A stretch of 64,000 nucleotides of DNA from Pseudomonas sp. (GTDB lineage: Bacteria > Pseudomonadota > Gammaproteobacteria > Pseudomonadales > Pseudomonadaceae), in contig NZ_JASLGE010000043.1 of the NCBI RefSeq assembly GCF_030150285.1, forward strand, positions 124,001 to 188,000, written 5' to 3'. How positions within the stretch are numbered: the first letter of the stretch is position 1; each line of letters begins with the position of its first letter. Positions 33,126 through 41,585 of this stretch are shown here, in pieces. The notes beneath the pieces are model-generated. The model saw only the letters and a list, made by a program, of their open reading frames with translations, ran no database searches and was not told the origin of the DNA. The translations under genes were made by a program, and so were the position numbers.

Positions 33126-33977
33126 TTAACGTCGGCCTTGGGCCTGTGTGGGGTTGAAGGCGTCGGTCAGGCCGTCGCCGATCAGGTTGAAGGCCAATAC
33201 GGTGAAAAAAATCGCCAGGCCAGGAATGGCGGTCAAGTACCATGCCGTGCGGATCTGTTCGCGGCCGCTGCCGATCAGGCTGCCCCAGCTCACCTGGTTG
33301 GGGTCGCCCAGGCCCATAAAGGACAGCGCCGACTCCATCAACACCGCCGATGCCACCATGATCGACGCGGTGACAATCAGTGTTGGCAGAATATTGGGCA
33401 GCACTTCGCGCACGATAATGCGCAGGTGTGAGTAACCGACGCTGCGGGCCGCGAGGATGTATTCGCGCTCTCGGATCGAGCGCACTTCGGCGCGCACCAG
33501 CCGGGCCACGGTGGGCCACGAAATGATCGCGATGGCGAAGATCAGCGTGGGCACCGACGGTTGCGCAATCGCCACCAGCGCCACCAGCAGTACAAAGCTG
33601 GGCATGGTCTGGAAAATTTCGATCAGCCGTTGCAAGGCATAGTCGATGCGCCCACCGAAGTAGCCGGCCAGCGCGCCGATGCTCAGGCCCAGCAACACGC
33701 CGAACAGGCTGGCCAGCACCCCCACCTGCAACGACACGCGCCCGCCGTGCACAATGCCCGCCATCAGGTCGCGGCCCAGGGCGTCGGTGCCCAGCGGGTA
33801 CTGCCAGTCCTGGCCGGGCCACAGCAGCGGCTCGGCCTCCATGGCCAGCGGGTCACCGGGGTAGAGCAGGGGCGCGATCAGCGCGAGGGTGGCAACGGCC
33901 AGCAAAAACAGTAGCCCGGCCATGGCCGTCGGGTTGCGTTTGAAACGCTGCAAGGCCGCATGGCGTGGCGTGCTCAT
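33126..33977 (-). CDS. ABC permease, DppC-like, module 1
   Basis: 283 residues with about six membrane helices. The DppC/OppC start (GDPLAMEAEPLLWPGQDWQYPLG, key residues PLGTDALGRD) and the EAA loop EYILAARSVGYSHLRIIVREVLPN (key AARSVG..H..I..REVLPN) are clear. It pairs with the DppB-like permease whose gene it overlaps by 4 bases. No ATPase gene is in this operon; the fused ATPase at 49526 may serve. Confidence 0.9.
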   Translation of the reverse strand: MSTPRHAALQRFKRNPTAMAGLLFLLAVATLALIAPLLYPGDPLAMEAEPLLWPGQDWQYPLGTDALGRDLMAGIVHGGRVSLQVGVLASLFGVLLGLSIGALAGYFGGRIDYALQRLIEIFQTMPSFVLLVALVAIAQPSVPTLIFAIAIISWPTVARLVRAEVRSIREREYILAARSVGYSHLRIIVREVLPNILPTLIVTASIMVASAVLMESALSFMGLGDPNQVSWGSLIGSGREQIRTAWYLTAIPGLAIFFTVLAFNLIGDGLTDAFNPTQAQGRR

Positions 33978-34963
33978 CGGTGGCTCCTGATACGCGGGTC
34001 AAGCCAGCTTTGCAGCAGGTCCACCAGTACATTGGTGACAATCACCAGCAGCGAGGACACCAGCAAAATACCCAGCAGCACGTTGTAGTCGCGCGCCATG
34101 ACCGCGTCATAGGCCAAACGGCCCAGGCCCGGCAGGCTGAACACGGTTTCGATCACCACCGCCCCGCCCAGCATGCCGCCCAGGTGCAGGCCGGCCATGG
34201 TGGTGATGGGCAGCAGCGCGTTGCGCAGCACATGTTTAAAGGTGATGACCCACGGCGACAGGCCCTTGGCTGTGGCGGTGCGCACGTAGTCCTGGGCACC
34301 GGCTTCGAGCATCGAGGCGCGCGTCAGGCGGGCGTAGATGGCGATATAGATCAGCGCCAGTGAGCAGGCCGGCAGTGCCATATAACGCAAGGTGTCGAGC
34401 AGGGCGGGCCAGCCCTTGAGGTCGGCACCGATGGTGCCCGCGCCGCCGGTGGGCAACCAGCCGAGCTTGACCGAGAACACCACGATCAGCATCAGGCCGA
34501 TCCAGAACCCGGGCACTGAATAAAAGAATTGTGAGCACACCGACAGCACGCGGTCCGGCCAGCGGCCTTGCCAGTGCGCCATCAGCATGCCCAAGGCGAT
34601 GCCCACCGCCAGTGAAACCACCAGCGCCAGCAGCATCAGCGTCAGGGTGGTGCCCAGGCGCTGTGAAATCAGGGACTCCACCGTTGCGCCGTAGCGTGGC
34701 GAATGGCCGAGGTTAAAGTGCGCCAGGTTGCTCAAGTACTGCCACAACTGAACCAGCATCGGCTGGTCCAGGCCAAATTGACTGCGCAAGGCCGCCAGGC
34801 TTTCCTGGGTGGCCGAACCGGATTCCCCGGCCATCACATCGGCCGCATCACCGGGAGCCAATTGCAGTAAGAGAAAGTTGATTAACAAAATACCGAGCAT
34901 GGTCGGCAGGGTATGCAAAAGCGCACGCCAAATGGCGTGACTGAACGTCAGCAGGATTTTCAT
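33974..34963 (-). CDS. ABC permease, DppB-like, module 1
   Basis: 329 residues, six membrane helices. The DppB start LINFLLLQLAPGDAADVMAG and the EAA loop DYVRTATAKGLSPWVITFKHVLRNALLP (key DYVRTA.AKGLS) are typical. First gene of the minus-strand module 1 operon. It resembles the module 2 permease at 47511 closely in domain layout. The frame begins at ATG 34963. Confidence 0.9.
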   Translation of the reverse strand: MKILLTFSHAIWRALLHTLPTMLGILLINFLLLQLAPGDAADVMAGESGSATQESLAALRSQFGLDQPMLVQLWQYLSNLAHFNLGHSPRYGATVESLISQRLGTTLTLMLLALVVSLAVGIALGMLMAHWQGRWPDRVLSVCSQFFYSVPGFWIGLMLIVVFSVKLGWLPTGGAGTIGADLKGWPALLDTLRYMALPACSLALIYIAIYARLTRASMLEAGAQDYVRTATAKGLSPWVITFKHVLRNALLPITTMAGLHLGGMLGGAVVIETVFSLPGLGRLAYDAVMARDYNVLLGILLVSSLLVIVTNVLVDLLQSWLDPRIRSHR

Positions 34964-35004
34964 GGGTTAATTCCATCAAGTGCGCTGCTATATAACGGGT
35001 TGCT

Positions 35005-35044
35005 TATAACCATTGTCAATAAATTAAAAAGTTCTATGGTTATA
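35005..35044. promoter_or_regulatory. Inverted repeat between divergent module 1 operons
   Basis: TATAACCAT (35005-35013) and ATGGTTATA (35036-35044) are perfect 9-bp arms 22 bases apart, in a very AT-rich stretch between the permease start (34963) and the monooxygenase start (35242). The site could bind a shared regulator such as CysB; that link is a guess. Confidence 0.45.
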
Positions 35045-35241
35045 CAATTTCACGTATCTAAGCATAGATAAAAACGATATACGCGCGCCGATAGCCAATG
35101 ATTGACGGGGTCTAAGTGGACTATTACTGTCGGCCTCCAGTCATACCCGCAATACGTGAAAAGTTAAACTCAACACAAAAAGTTATAAGGTCTGCCAATA
35201 ACGGGCAGGGCACTTTAATTGGCTCGTTAGATGAGGCAAGT

Positions 35242-36483
35242 GTGACGCTTAATCAAACTCAAGAAGTTCGCTCAATCCCGCCTGTGCCCTCAACGGTCGA
35301 CGGGTTAACCGGGTTGTTGGCGCGTATTCCGGCGCTGGTCAATGAGATCGCCCAAGGGGCTTCTCGGCGTGACCTGGAGCGCGAATTACCGTTCGCCGCC
35401 TTTGCCCTGATTCGCCAGGCCGGGCTCGGTGCGCTGCGCATTCCCCAGGCATTGGGCGGGCCGGGGGGCAGTGTCAGTGACTACATCGAGGTGATCGCGG
35501 CTCTGGCCAGTGCCGACCCGAATGTGGCCCATGCCTTGCGTTCGCATTTCAACTTTACAGAAGCGGTCGTCCATAGCCCGGACAGCGCCGAAAAACGCGA
35601 TTACGTGGCTAAAATCCTGAATGGCCAGTTGTTTGCCGGGGCGCACACCGAAGTCGGCGCGCCGCTGGGCACCCTGGCGACGCGCCTGACCCGCGACGGT
35701 GAAGGCTACCGCCTGAACGGCAAAAAATGGTACGCCACCGGCTCGGCCTACGCCGATTATCTGTCCTTCTCGGCCATCGACGACCAAGGCCAACTGATTT
35801 CCGTGCTGCTGCCCGCTGACCGGGAAGGGATCCAGGTGCTGGACGACTGGGACGGCATGGGCCAGCGCCTGACGGCCAGCGGCGGGGTGCTGCTGGACAA
35901 TGTGCAGGTGTTTGCCGATGAACTGAAAAGCCGTGGCCACAACGCCGACGTGGGCCGCCATTGCTCGACGTTGCGCCAGTTGCACCTGGCCGCGTGCGCG
36001 GGCGGGGTGGTGCGTAATATTCATCAAGATGCCCTCGGTTATGTGCGCAAACAGGCCCGCGCGGCCATGCACAGCCCGGCGGCTGTGGCCCGCGACGACC
36101 ACTTTGTGCAGCAAGTGGTGGGCGAAATTGCGGCGAACACCTATGCGGTGGATGCGTTGATTGCCCACACCGCCCGTATTCTGGAGCGCAGTTCCCAGGC
36201 GTTACTGGCCAATGACCCGGTGCTGGACCAACAGTTAATTGAAGCGTCGGTCAGTAATGCCCAACTGCAAGTCGTGGTTGCCAAACTGGCCCTGCGTTCG
36301 GCCGAGGTCATGTTTGAAGTCGGGGGCGGCTCTGCCACTTCGCGCACTTACAACTTTGACCGCCACTGGCGAAATATTCGCACGGTGTTAAACCATAACC
36401 CGTTATTGCATAAAGCTCGTGTGGTGGGTGACTTTTATATTAATGAAACCACCACGCACTTGCGCGAAGGTCTGGTTTTTTAA
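35242..36483 (+). CDS. DszC/SfnC-like flavin-dependent monooxygenase, module 1
   Basis: 413 residues of the acyl-CoA-dehydrogenase fold, in the branch of DszC (dibenzothiophene monooxygenase) and SfnC, which use FMNH2 and oxygen on sulfur compounds rather than CoA esters. Visible are GAHTEVGAPLGTLATRLT, GKKWYATGSAYADYLS and the C-terminal FDRHWRNIRTVLNHNPLLHK, with no WEGTS motif of true dehydrogenases. The frame is open from 35116, but GTG 35242 with GAGG 8 bases upstream gives the family length. By eye only four methionines including the start. First gene of a four-gene plus-strand operon. Confidence 0.75.
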   Translation: MTLNQTQEVRSIPPVPSTVDGLTGLLARIPALVNEIAQGASRRDLERELPFAAFALIRQAGLGALRIPQALGGPGGSVSDYIEVIAALASADPNVAHALRSHFNFTEAVVHSPDSAEKRDYVAKILNGQLFAGAHTEVGAPLGTLATRLTRDGEGYRLNGKKWYATGSAYADYLSFSAIDDQGQLISVLLPADREGIQVLDDWDGMGQRLTASGGVLLDNVQVFADELKSRGHNADVGRHCSTLRQLHLAACAGGVVRNIHQDALGYVRKQARAAMHSPAAVARDDHFVQQVVGEIAANTYAVDALIAHTARILERSSQALLANDPVLDQQLIEASVSNAQLQVVVAKLALRSAEVMFEVGGGSATSRTYNFDRHWRNIRTVLNHNPLLHKARVVGDFYINETTTHLREGLVF

Positions 36484-36621
36484 CAGGCCATAAACACCTT
36501 TCTTGTCATACCCCGCAGTCAATAGCGCACGCCCCCACCAGGTACCGCCTCTTATAACCCTTGTTACATGGCCAGGAATGTCCACCACGCCAGCAATGAA
36601 TTGATTTTTTGCAGGTAGTTC

Positions 36622-39144
36622 ATGACGGTTCAATTAAATACCCCGCGCACGGCCCTTGGTTTAAGTGTATCCATCGGCATTATCACGCTGTGCACAGGTG
36701 CCGTGGCATTCGCGGATCAAACCGCTGCGCCCCAGGCGAAACCAGACCAGGCGCTGGAAACCGTGGTGGTCACCGGCTCGCGGGCCGAGTCGCGCACCGT
36801 GGCACAAAGCCTGGTGCCCATTGATGTGATCAGCGCCGACGACCTGGCGCGCTCCGGCAAACAGAACCTGCGTGATGCCTTGGCAGCGCAAGTGCCGTCT
36901 TACACCAATGACGCGGGTTTTTCCGGTGCCACCGGTATCGCGGTTAAATCGGCCACCTTGCGCGGCCTGGGCGGTAACGCCGTGTTGGTGCTGGTCAACG
37001 GCAAGCGTCGGCACAACACCGCGCAGATCTTTCACCAGTCGGCGTCAACGTCCAATGGCCAGTCGCCGGTGGACCTTGACCTGATCCCGGTGAGCGCCGT
37101 CGACCATATTGAAGTGCTGCGTGACGGCGCGGCGGCGCAGTACGGTTCCGATGCCATTGCGGGGGTGATCAATATCATCCTCAAAAGCAACAACACCGGC
37201 GGCCAGGCCACCGCGCTCTACGGCCAGTACGGCCAGCGCGTCGGCCACAAGGGCAATTATGGCGCTACCGGCGAAACCCTGTTCAACCAGGGGTTCGAGC
37301 TGCCCAATGACGGTTTTTTCAACCTCAGCGGTGATATCAAGCTTCAGGAAACCAGCAACGTCGCGGGGGCCGTACCCGACCGCACCAAAATGTACGCAGG
37401 CAATGACCCTCGTGAATACAGCGAAAGCCGGTACCGCCAGATCATGGGCCAGCCCCGTGCACAAACCTACAGCTTTGCCTACAACGCCGAACTGCCGCTC
37501 AACGATGCGCTTGATTTCTACTCGTTCAGCACCTTCAGCCACCGCGATTCAACCGGCTTTGGCACCTACCGCACGGCCAACTCGGCGCAGAACATCCCCG
37601 AGATCTACCCCGACGGTTTCCTGCCCAAATTCCGCCCCGTAGAGAATGACTACCAAAGCGTCTTCGGCCTTAAAGGCAACGACGTACTGGGTTGGGACTG
37701 GGACCTGTCCACCAGCTATGGCCGCAACGCGGTGAGTTACCACAACGATGACTCATTGAACGCGTCTTTCGGGCCCGCCAGCCCCACCGACATCGACAAC
37801 GGCGAAGCCATTGTCAGCCAATGGACCAACAACCTGGACCTGACCCGCTCGTTCGACACCGGCCTGTTTGAAAGCCCGTTGCGCGTGGCCACCGGCCTGG
37901 AATACCGGGTCGACCGCTATCAGATCCGCAAGGGTGAATTCGCCTCGTATGCCGACGGCGGCTATGTGTACCCGGTGGGTTCGCCCAATGCCGGCAAACG
38001 CCCGAGCTCCGGTTCGGCTGGCTGGGGCGGTTTCAGCCCCGAGGCGGCGGGCAGTTGGGACCGCAGTAACATCGCCGGTTACGTCGACTTCACCCAGAAG
38101 CTGACCTCGGACTGGGAGTTGAGCGCGGCGGGCCGTTTCGAGCATTACAGCGACGTGGGAGACACCGCCAGCGGCAAGCTCGCGACCCGCTACCAACTGA
38201 CCCCGACCCTTGCCGTACGCGCCGCCGTCAACAATGGCTTTCGGGCCCCGTCGCTGCAACAGCAGCACTTCTCGTCGAGCACGTCAGCCTGGAGCGCCAA
38301 CCCGGTGACCGGCGTGCTCAGCCAGAACATCACCACCTATGCGCCCCCTGGCTCGGCGGCGGCTGTCGCCTTGGGTTCCAAGGCGCTCAAACCTGAGAAG
38401 TCACGTAACTACAGCATCGGTGTGGTCTCGACGCCGGCCAAAAACCTGGACGTCACGGTCGACCTGTACCAGATCGATATTCAGGACCGCATCCTCCAGA
38501 CCAGCGCCCTGAGCGGCGTCAACGACCCGAATATTGCCGCGCTGTTGGCCAACGCCGGGTTGAGCACGCAGCAGAGCGTGGCTTACTACGGCAACCTGGC
38601 CGACACCCGCACCCGTGGCATCGACCTGGTGGCCGACTACCGCGCCGACTACGGCTCCCATGGGCGCGGCAAGTGGACGCTGACCAGCACCCAGAGCCTG
38701 CAGGACATTCGCAAAATCCACGAACCGGAGTCGCTGGCCAGCACCGGCGTGGAGGTCTTGGGCCGCGACAAACGCGGCAACCTCACCAGCGCGTTCCCGA
38801 AAAACAAAACCTCGCTGTCCCACACCTGGTTCATCGACGACTTTGAAATAGCGATCAAGGAAACCCGCTATTCCGCCGTCACCGGCCAGAGCTACTACAA
38901 CCCCAACCGTGACGAAAAGGTCAAACCGGCGTTTCTCACCGACCTGGACGTGGCCTACAACCTCAGCGACCAACTCAAGGTGTCGGTGGGCGGGCAGAAC
39001 ATCTTCAACAAACGCCCTGAGCAGCTCAGCGATCAAGCCAAGCTCTACTACTTCATGCCTGTCGATAACCCGGCGTACAGCTGGTTCTCACCCTACGGCG
39101 TGGACGGTGGCTACTACTACGCGCGCCTCGACTATTTCTGGTAA
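36622..39144 (+). CDS. TonB-dependent outer-membrane receptor, module 1
   Basis: 840 residues: signal peptide ending about AFA-D, TonB box-like ETVVVTGSR (residues 49-57), plug domain (VKSATLRGLGGNAVLVLVNGKRRH, key LRGLGGN..LVLVNG), and a 22-strand barrel ending in the terminal aromatic YYARLDYFW. By eye it has only one cysteine, in the signal peptide, and four methionines. With its monooxygenase neighbours it is likely to take up an organosulfur compound rather than a siderophore. No sigma/anti-sigma pair or N-terminal signalling domain is present. Confidence 0.9.
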   Translation: MTVQLNTPRTALGLSVSIGIITLCTGAVAFADQTAAPQAKPDQALETVVVTGSRAESRTVAQSLVPIDVISADDLARSGKQNLRDALAAQVPSYTNDAGFSGATGIAVKSATLRGLGGNAVLVLVNGKRRHNTAQIFHQSASTSNGQSPVDLDLIPVSAVDHIEVLRDGAAAQYGSDAIAGVINIILKSNNTGGQATALYGQYGQRVGHKGNYGATGETLFNQGFELPNDGFFNLSGDIKLQETSNVAGAVPDRTKMYAGNDPREYSESRYRQIMGQPRAQTYSFAYNAELPLNDALDFYSFSTFSHRDSTGFGTYRTANSAQNIPEIYPDGFLPKFRPVENDYQSVFGLKGNDVLGWDWDLSTSYGRNAVSYHNDDSLNASFGPASPTDIDNGEAIVSQWTNNLDLTRSFDTGLFESPLRVATGLEYRVDRYQIRKGEFASYADGGYVYPVGSPNAGKRPSSGSAGWGGFSPEAAGSWDRSNIAGYVDFTQKLTSDWELSAAGRFEHYSDVGDTASGKLATRYQLTPTLAVRAAVNNGFRAPSLQQQHFSSSTSAWSANPVTGVLSQNITTYAPPGSAAAVALGSKALKPEKSRNYSIGVVSTPAKNLDVTVDLYQIDIQDRILQTSALSGVNDPNIAALLANAGLSTQQSVAYYGNLADTRTRGIDLVADYRADYGSHGRGKWTLTSTQSLQDIRKIHEPESLASTGVEVLGRDKRGNLTSAFPKNKTSLSHTWFIDDFEIAIKETRYSAVTGQSYYNPNRDEKVKPAFLTDLDVAYNLSDQLKVSVGGQNIFNKRPEQLSDQAKLYYFMPVDNPAYSWFSPYGVDGGYYYARLDYFW

Positions 39145-39186
39145 CCGCGGGGGTGCGCCGGCCTCGTCGTCGTTGCACCCCGGCCT
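39145..39186 (+). terminator. Possible attenuating hairpin after TonB receptor 1
   Basis: GGGGTGC (39168-region left arm near 39148-39154) pairs with GCACCCC (39173-39179), followed by GGCCTTTG. The T run is short, so partial termination between the receptor and the monooxygenase genes is possible but unproven. Confidence 0.3.
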
Positions 39187-39213
39187 TTGATTCGCCTCAA
39201 CAAGGACATCGAC

Positions 39214-40380
39214 ATGGCTCACTCTCACGCCCATGACACCTTTCAGCGTGCAGCTTTCCCGACGCCGCTGGACTTCCCCGACAGCCCCTTGAGCAAAGCC
39301 TTCCAGCAGCCGCTGCTGCTGGGGGTGTTTTTGAACATGCAAGACATTCGCCTCAGCAACCACCCGACGTCCAACACCTGGACGTTCGACTACAACACCC
39401 GCATCGTGCAACAGGCCGAAGCGCTGGGTTTTGAGATTGCGTTCAGCCGCACCCAATGGCTGCCCAAAGGCGGCTACGACGGCGAAGCCTCGCTGGACTC
39501 GTTTATCGCCCTGGGCGCGATGGCGGCCGTGACCCGCAGCATTCTGCTGGTGTCCACCATCCACGTGCTGTACGGCCCGTTGCACCCGCTGCACATCGCC
39601 AAGTACGCGGCCACCCTGGACCACATCGCCAAGGGCCGTTGGGGCATCAACATCGTCACCGGCCACCGGCCCATCGAGCATGAAATGTTCGGTCGCCCGC
39701 AGATCGAACATGACGAGCGCTACCAGTTGGCGGGCGAACTGTTCGACGTACTCAACACCTTGTGGAGCAGCACCGAAAACTTCAGCTACGAAGGCCGCCA
39801 CGGCTGGAAAATCAAGGACGGCTACATCACCCCCAAACCGCTGTTTGGCCGCCCGGTGCTGGTCACGGCGACCGGCTCCGAGGCGGGCATCGACTTTGCG
39901 GCCAGCCAGTCCGACCTGGTGTTTATCACCAACGCCTCCGGTGCCGGTATTCGCGAAACCCTCGAAGACATTCCCGCCCACGTCCAGCGCATCAAAGCCC
40001 GTGCCCGCCAGTTTGGCCGCGAAGTACGCACCCTGATCAACCCGATCATTGTCAGCCGCGACACCGAACAGGAAACCCGCGACTACCTCGAAGCCATCGT
40101 CGGCAACAAAGTGGCGGGCTCATTCGGCAACCCCAGCGCCTACGCCAGCGATGCCCATGCCTGGCGTGGCCGCGCAGAGGGTTCGCGCAACACCGGGCTG
40201 GGCCTGGGCGGCAATATCGAAATCATCGGCACCCCGGAGCAAGTGGTCGAGCAACTGGTGGCACTCAAGGCCGCCGGCATCGACGGCGTGCAACTGAACT
40301 TCCACGACTTCGCCGTCGACCTGACGCACTTCGGTGAACGCATTCTGCCGCTGCTCAAACAGGCTGGCTTACGCCTGTGA
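39214..40380 (+). CDS. SfnG-like FMNH2-dependent monooxygenase
   Basis: 388 residues of the bacterial-luciferase-like superfamily, closest in pattern to SfnG (dimethylsulfone monooxygenase) and DszA. Visible: FDYNTRIVQQAEALGFEIAFSRTQW, ATLDHIAKGRWGINIVTG, HDERYQLAGELFDVL and KPKPL-like TPKPLF, the FMN-site layout of this family. No cysteine and four methionines by eye. It probably cuts a C-S bond of an oxidised organosulfur compound. A flavin reductase is needed and is not in this operon. ATG 39214 is preferred over 39187 by the AAGGA site. Confidence 0.8.
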   Translation: MAHSHAHDTFQRAAFPTPLDFPDSPLSKAFQQPLLLGVFLNMQDIRLSNHPTSNTWTFDYNTRIVQQAEALGFEIAFSRTQWLPKGGYDGEASLDSFIALGAMAAVTRSILLVSTIHVLYGPLHPLHIAKYAATLDHIAKGRWGINIVTGHRPIEHEMFGRPQIEHDERYQLAGELFDVLNTLWSSTENFSYEGRHGWKIKDGYITPKPLFGRPVLVTATGSEAGIDFAASQSDLVFITNASGAGIRETLEDIPAHVQRIKARARQFGREVRTLINPIIVSRDTEQETRDYLEAIVGNKVAGSFGNPSAYASDAHAWRGRAEGSRNTGLGLGGNIEIIGTPEQVVEQLVALKAAGIDGVQLNFHDFAVDLTHFGERILPLLKQAGLRL

Positions 40381-40411
40381 CCCGCTCGCCAACGCTCATC
40401 AGGAGCCCTTT

Positions 40412-41473
40412 ATGAGTCTCGAATTTATCGGCCACACCAGTACCCGCCGCGGCGCGGAAGTGATCGAAGCCAGCGGCCCGGTCATCGACAAGGCCTACAT
40501 CAAACACCTGGCCACGGTGGCTGAAGACAACGGATTTGACCGCCTGCTGATCGGCAGCTTTTCCACCTGGCCCGACAACCATCAGGTCGCCGCCTACGTG
40601 CTGCACAACACCGAACGACTGGGCGTGATGCTGGCCCACCGTCCCGGTTTTGTTGCGCCCACCGTGGCCGCGCGGCAACTGGCGACCCTGGACCAGTTCA
40701 GCGAAGGCCGCCTTGCCGTGCACATCATCAGTGGCGGCACCGACGAAGACCAACAGCGCGACGGCGACTTCCTGGCCCACGACGAACGCTACGCCCGTAC
40801 CGCCGAGTACTTGAACGTGGTGAAGAAGGTCTGGCACAGCGATGAGCCGTTTGATCACCAGGGTGACTACTACCGGGTCAAGGGCGCGCAATCGGCGGTC
40901 AAGCCCTGGCGCAAAAGCGGCGTGCCGATTTTCTTTGGTGGCTCCTCGGCGGCGGCGTTTGACGTGGCGGGGCAACATGCCGAGGTGTATGCGCTGTGGG
41001 GTGAGTCACTGGCGCAGACCGCCGAAACCATCGCCAACGTACGCACAGCGGCGGCCAAGTATGGCCGTGAAGAGCAGATTCAATTCCTGTTGGCCTTTCG
41101 GCCATTGGTGGCCGACACCGAAGAGGCTGCATGGGCTCGCAGCCGTGAACTGCTGGCGGCGGCGAAAGCCAAATACCCGGCGGCCCCGGTGTTGCATCAG
41201 AACGAAGGCTCCCGCCGCCTGCGCGCGGCGGCGGCCCAGGGCGCGGTGCTGGACGAACGCCTGTGGACCGAATTTGCTGCTGCCACGGGCGCGCACGGCA
41301 ACTCCACGGCGCTGGTGGGCACCGCGCAACAGGTGGCCGATGCCTTGCTGAAGTACCACGCGCTGGGCGTGAGCAAATTCCTGATCCGGGGTTTTGACCC
41401 GGTACCGGACACCTTGACCTTTGGTCGTGACGTCATCCCCTTGGTACGCGCGGCCGTCGCACAGCGCGCCTGA
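40412..41473 (+). CDS. SsuD-like FMNH2-dependent monooxygenase
   Basis: 353 residues of the alkanesulfonate monooxygenase family, which frees sulfite from sulfonates. Family patterns are PTVAARQLATLDQFSEGRLAVHIISG, HDERYARTAEYLNVV and PIFFGGSSAAAFDVAGQHAEVYALWGE; only the key parts ATLDQ, FFGGSS and YALWGE are certain ligand-site elements. By eye there are two methionines and no cysteine. AGGAG lies 7 bases before ATG 40412. Last gene of the module 1 plus-strand operon. Confidence 0.85.
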   Translation: MSLEFIGHTSTRRGAEVIEASGPVIDKAYIKHLATVAEDNGFDRLLIGSFSTWPDNHQVAAYVLHNTERLGVMLAHRPGFVAPTVAARQLATLDQFSEGRLAVHIISGGTDEDQQRDGDFLAHDERYARTAEYLNVVKKVWHSDEPFDHQGDYYRVKGAQSAVKPWRKSGVPIFFGGSSAAAFDVAGQHAEVYALWGESLAQTAETIANVRTAAAKYGREEQIQFLLAFRPLVADTEEAAWARSRELLAAAKAKYPAAPVLHQNEGSRRLRAAAAQGAVLDERLWTEFAAATGAHGNSTALVGTAQQVADALLKYHALGVSKFLIRGFDPVPDTLTFGRDVIPLVRAAVAQRA

Positions 41474-41515
41474 CACCCCCATCCTTCACCCGACCGCAGC
41501 CTGCGTCAGCGACTA

Positions 41516-41552
41516 CCTGTAGTCGTTGACGCGCTGCGCGAGGCTACGTCCG
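41516..41552 (+). repeat. REP-like element, copy 2
   Basis: A 37-base element, CCTGTAGTCG to GGCTACGTCCG, the inverted near-copy of 30464-30500 with two mismatches. It lies between convergent genes (SsuD-like and TonB receptor 2). Confidence 0.7.
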
Positions 41553-41585
41553 ATCGTAAATGGGCAGAGCCGTATGGTGGGCGGG

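Noticed and set aside
35242..36483. Reading the two DszC-like genes as fatty-acid acyl-CoA dehydrogenases
   Set aside because: They lack the WEGTS-type C-terminal motif, contain the DszC/SfnC-type FDRHWRN segment, and sit among organosulfur genes.
30464..41552. Composite transposon flanked by inverted repeats
   Set aside because: The flanking 37-base units are REP-like, no transposase gene is present, and no target-site duplication is visible.
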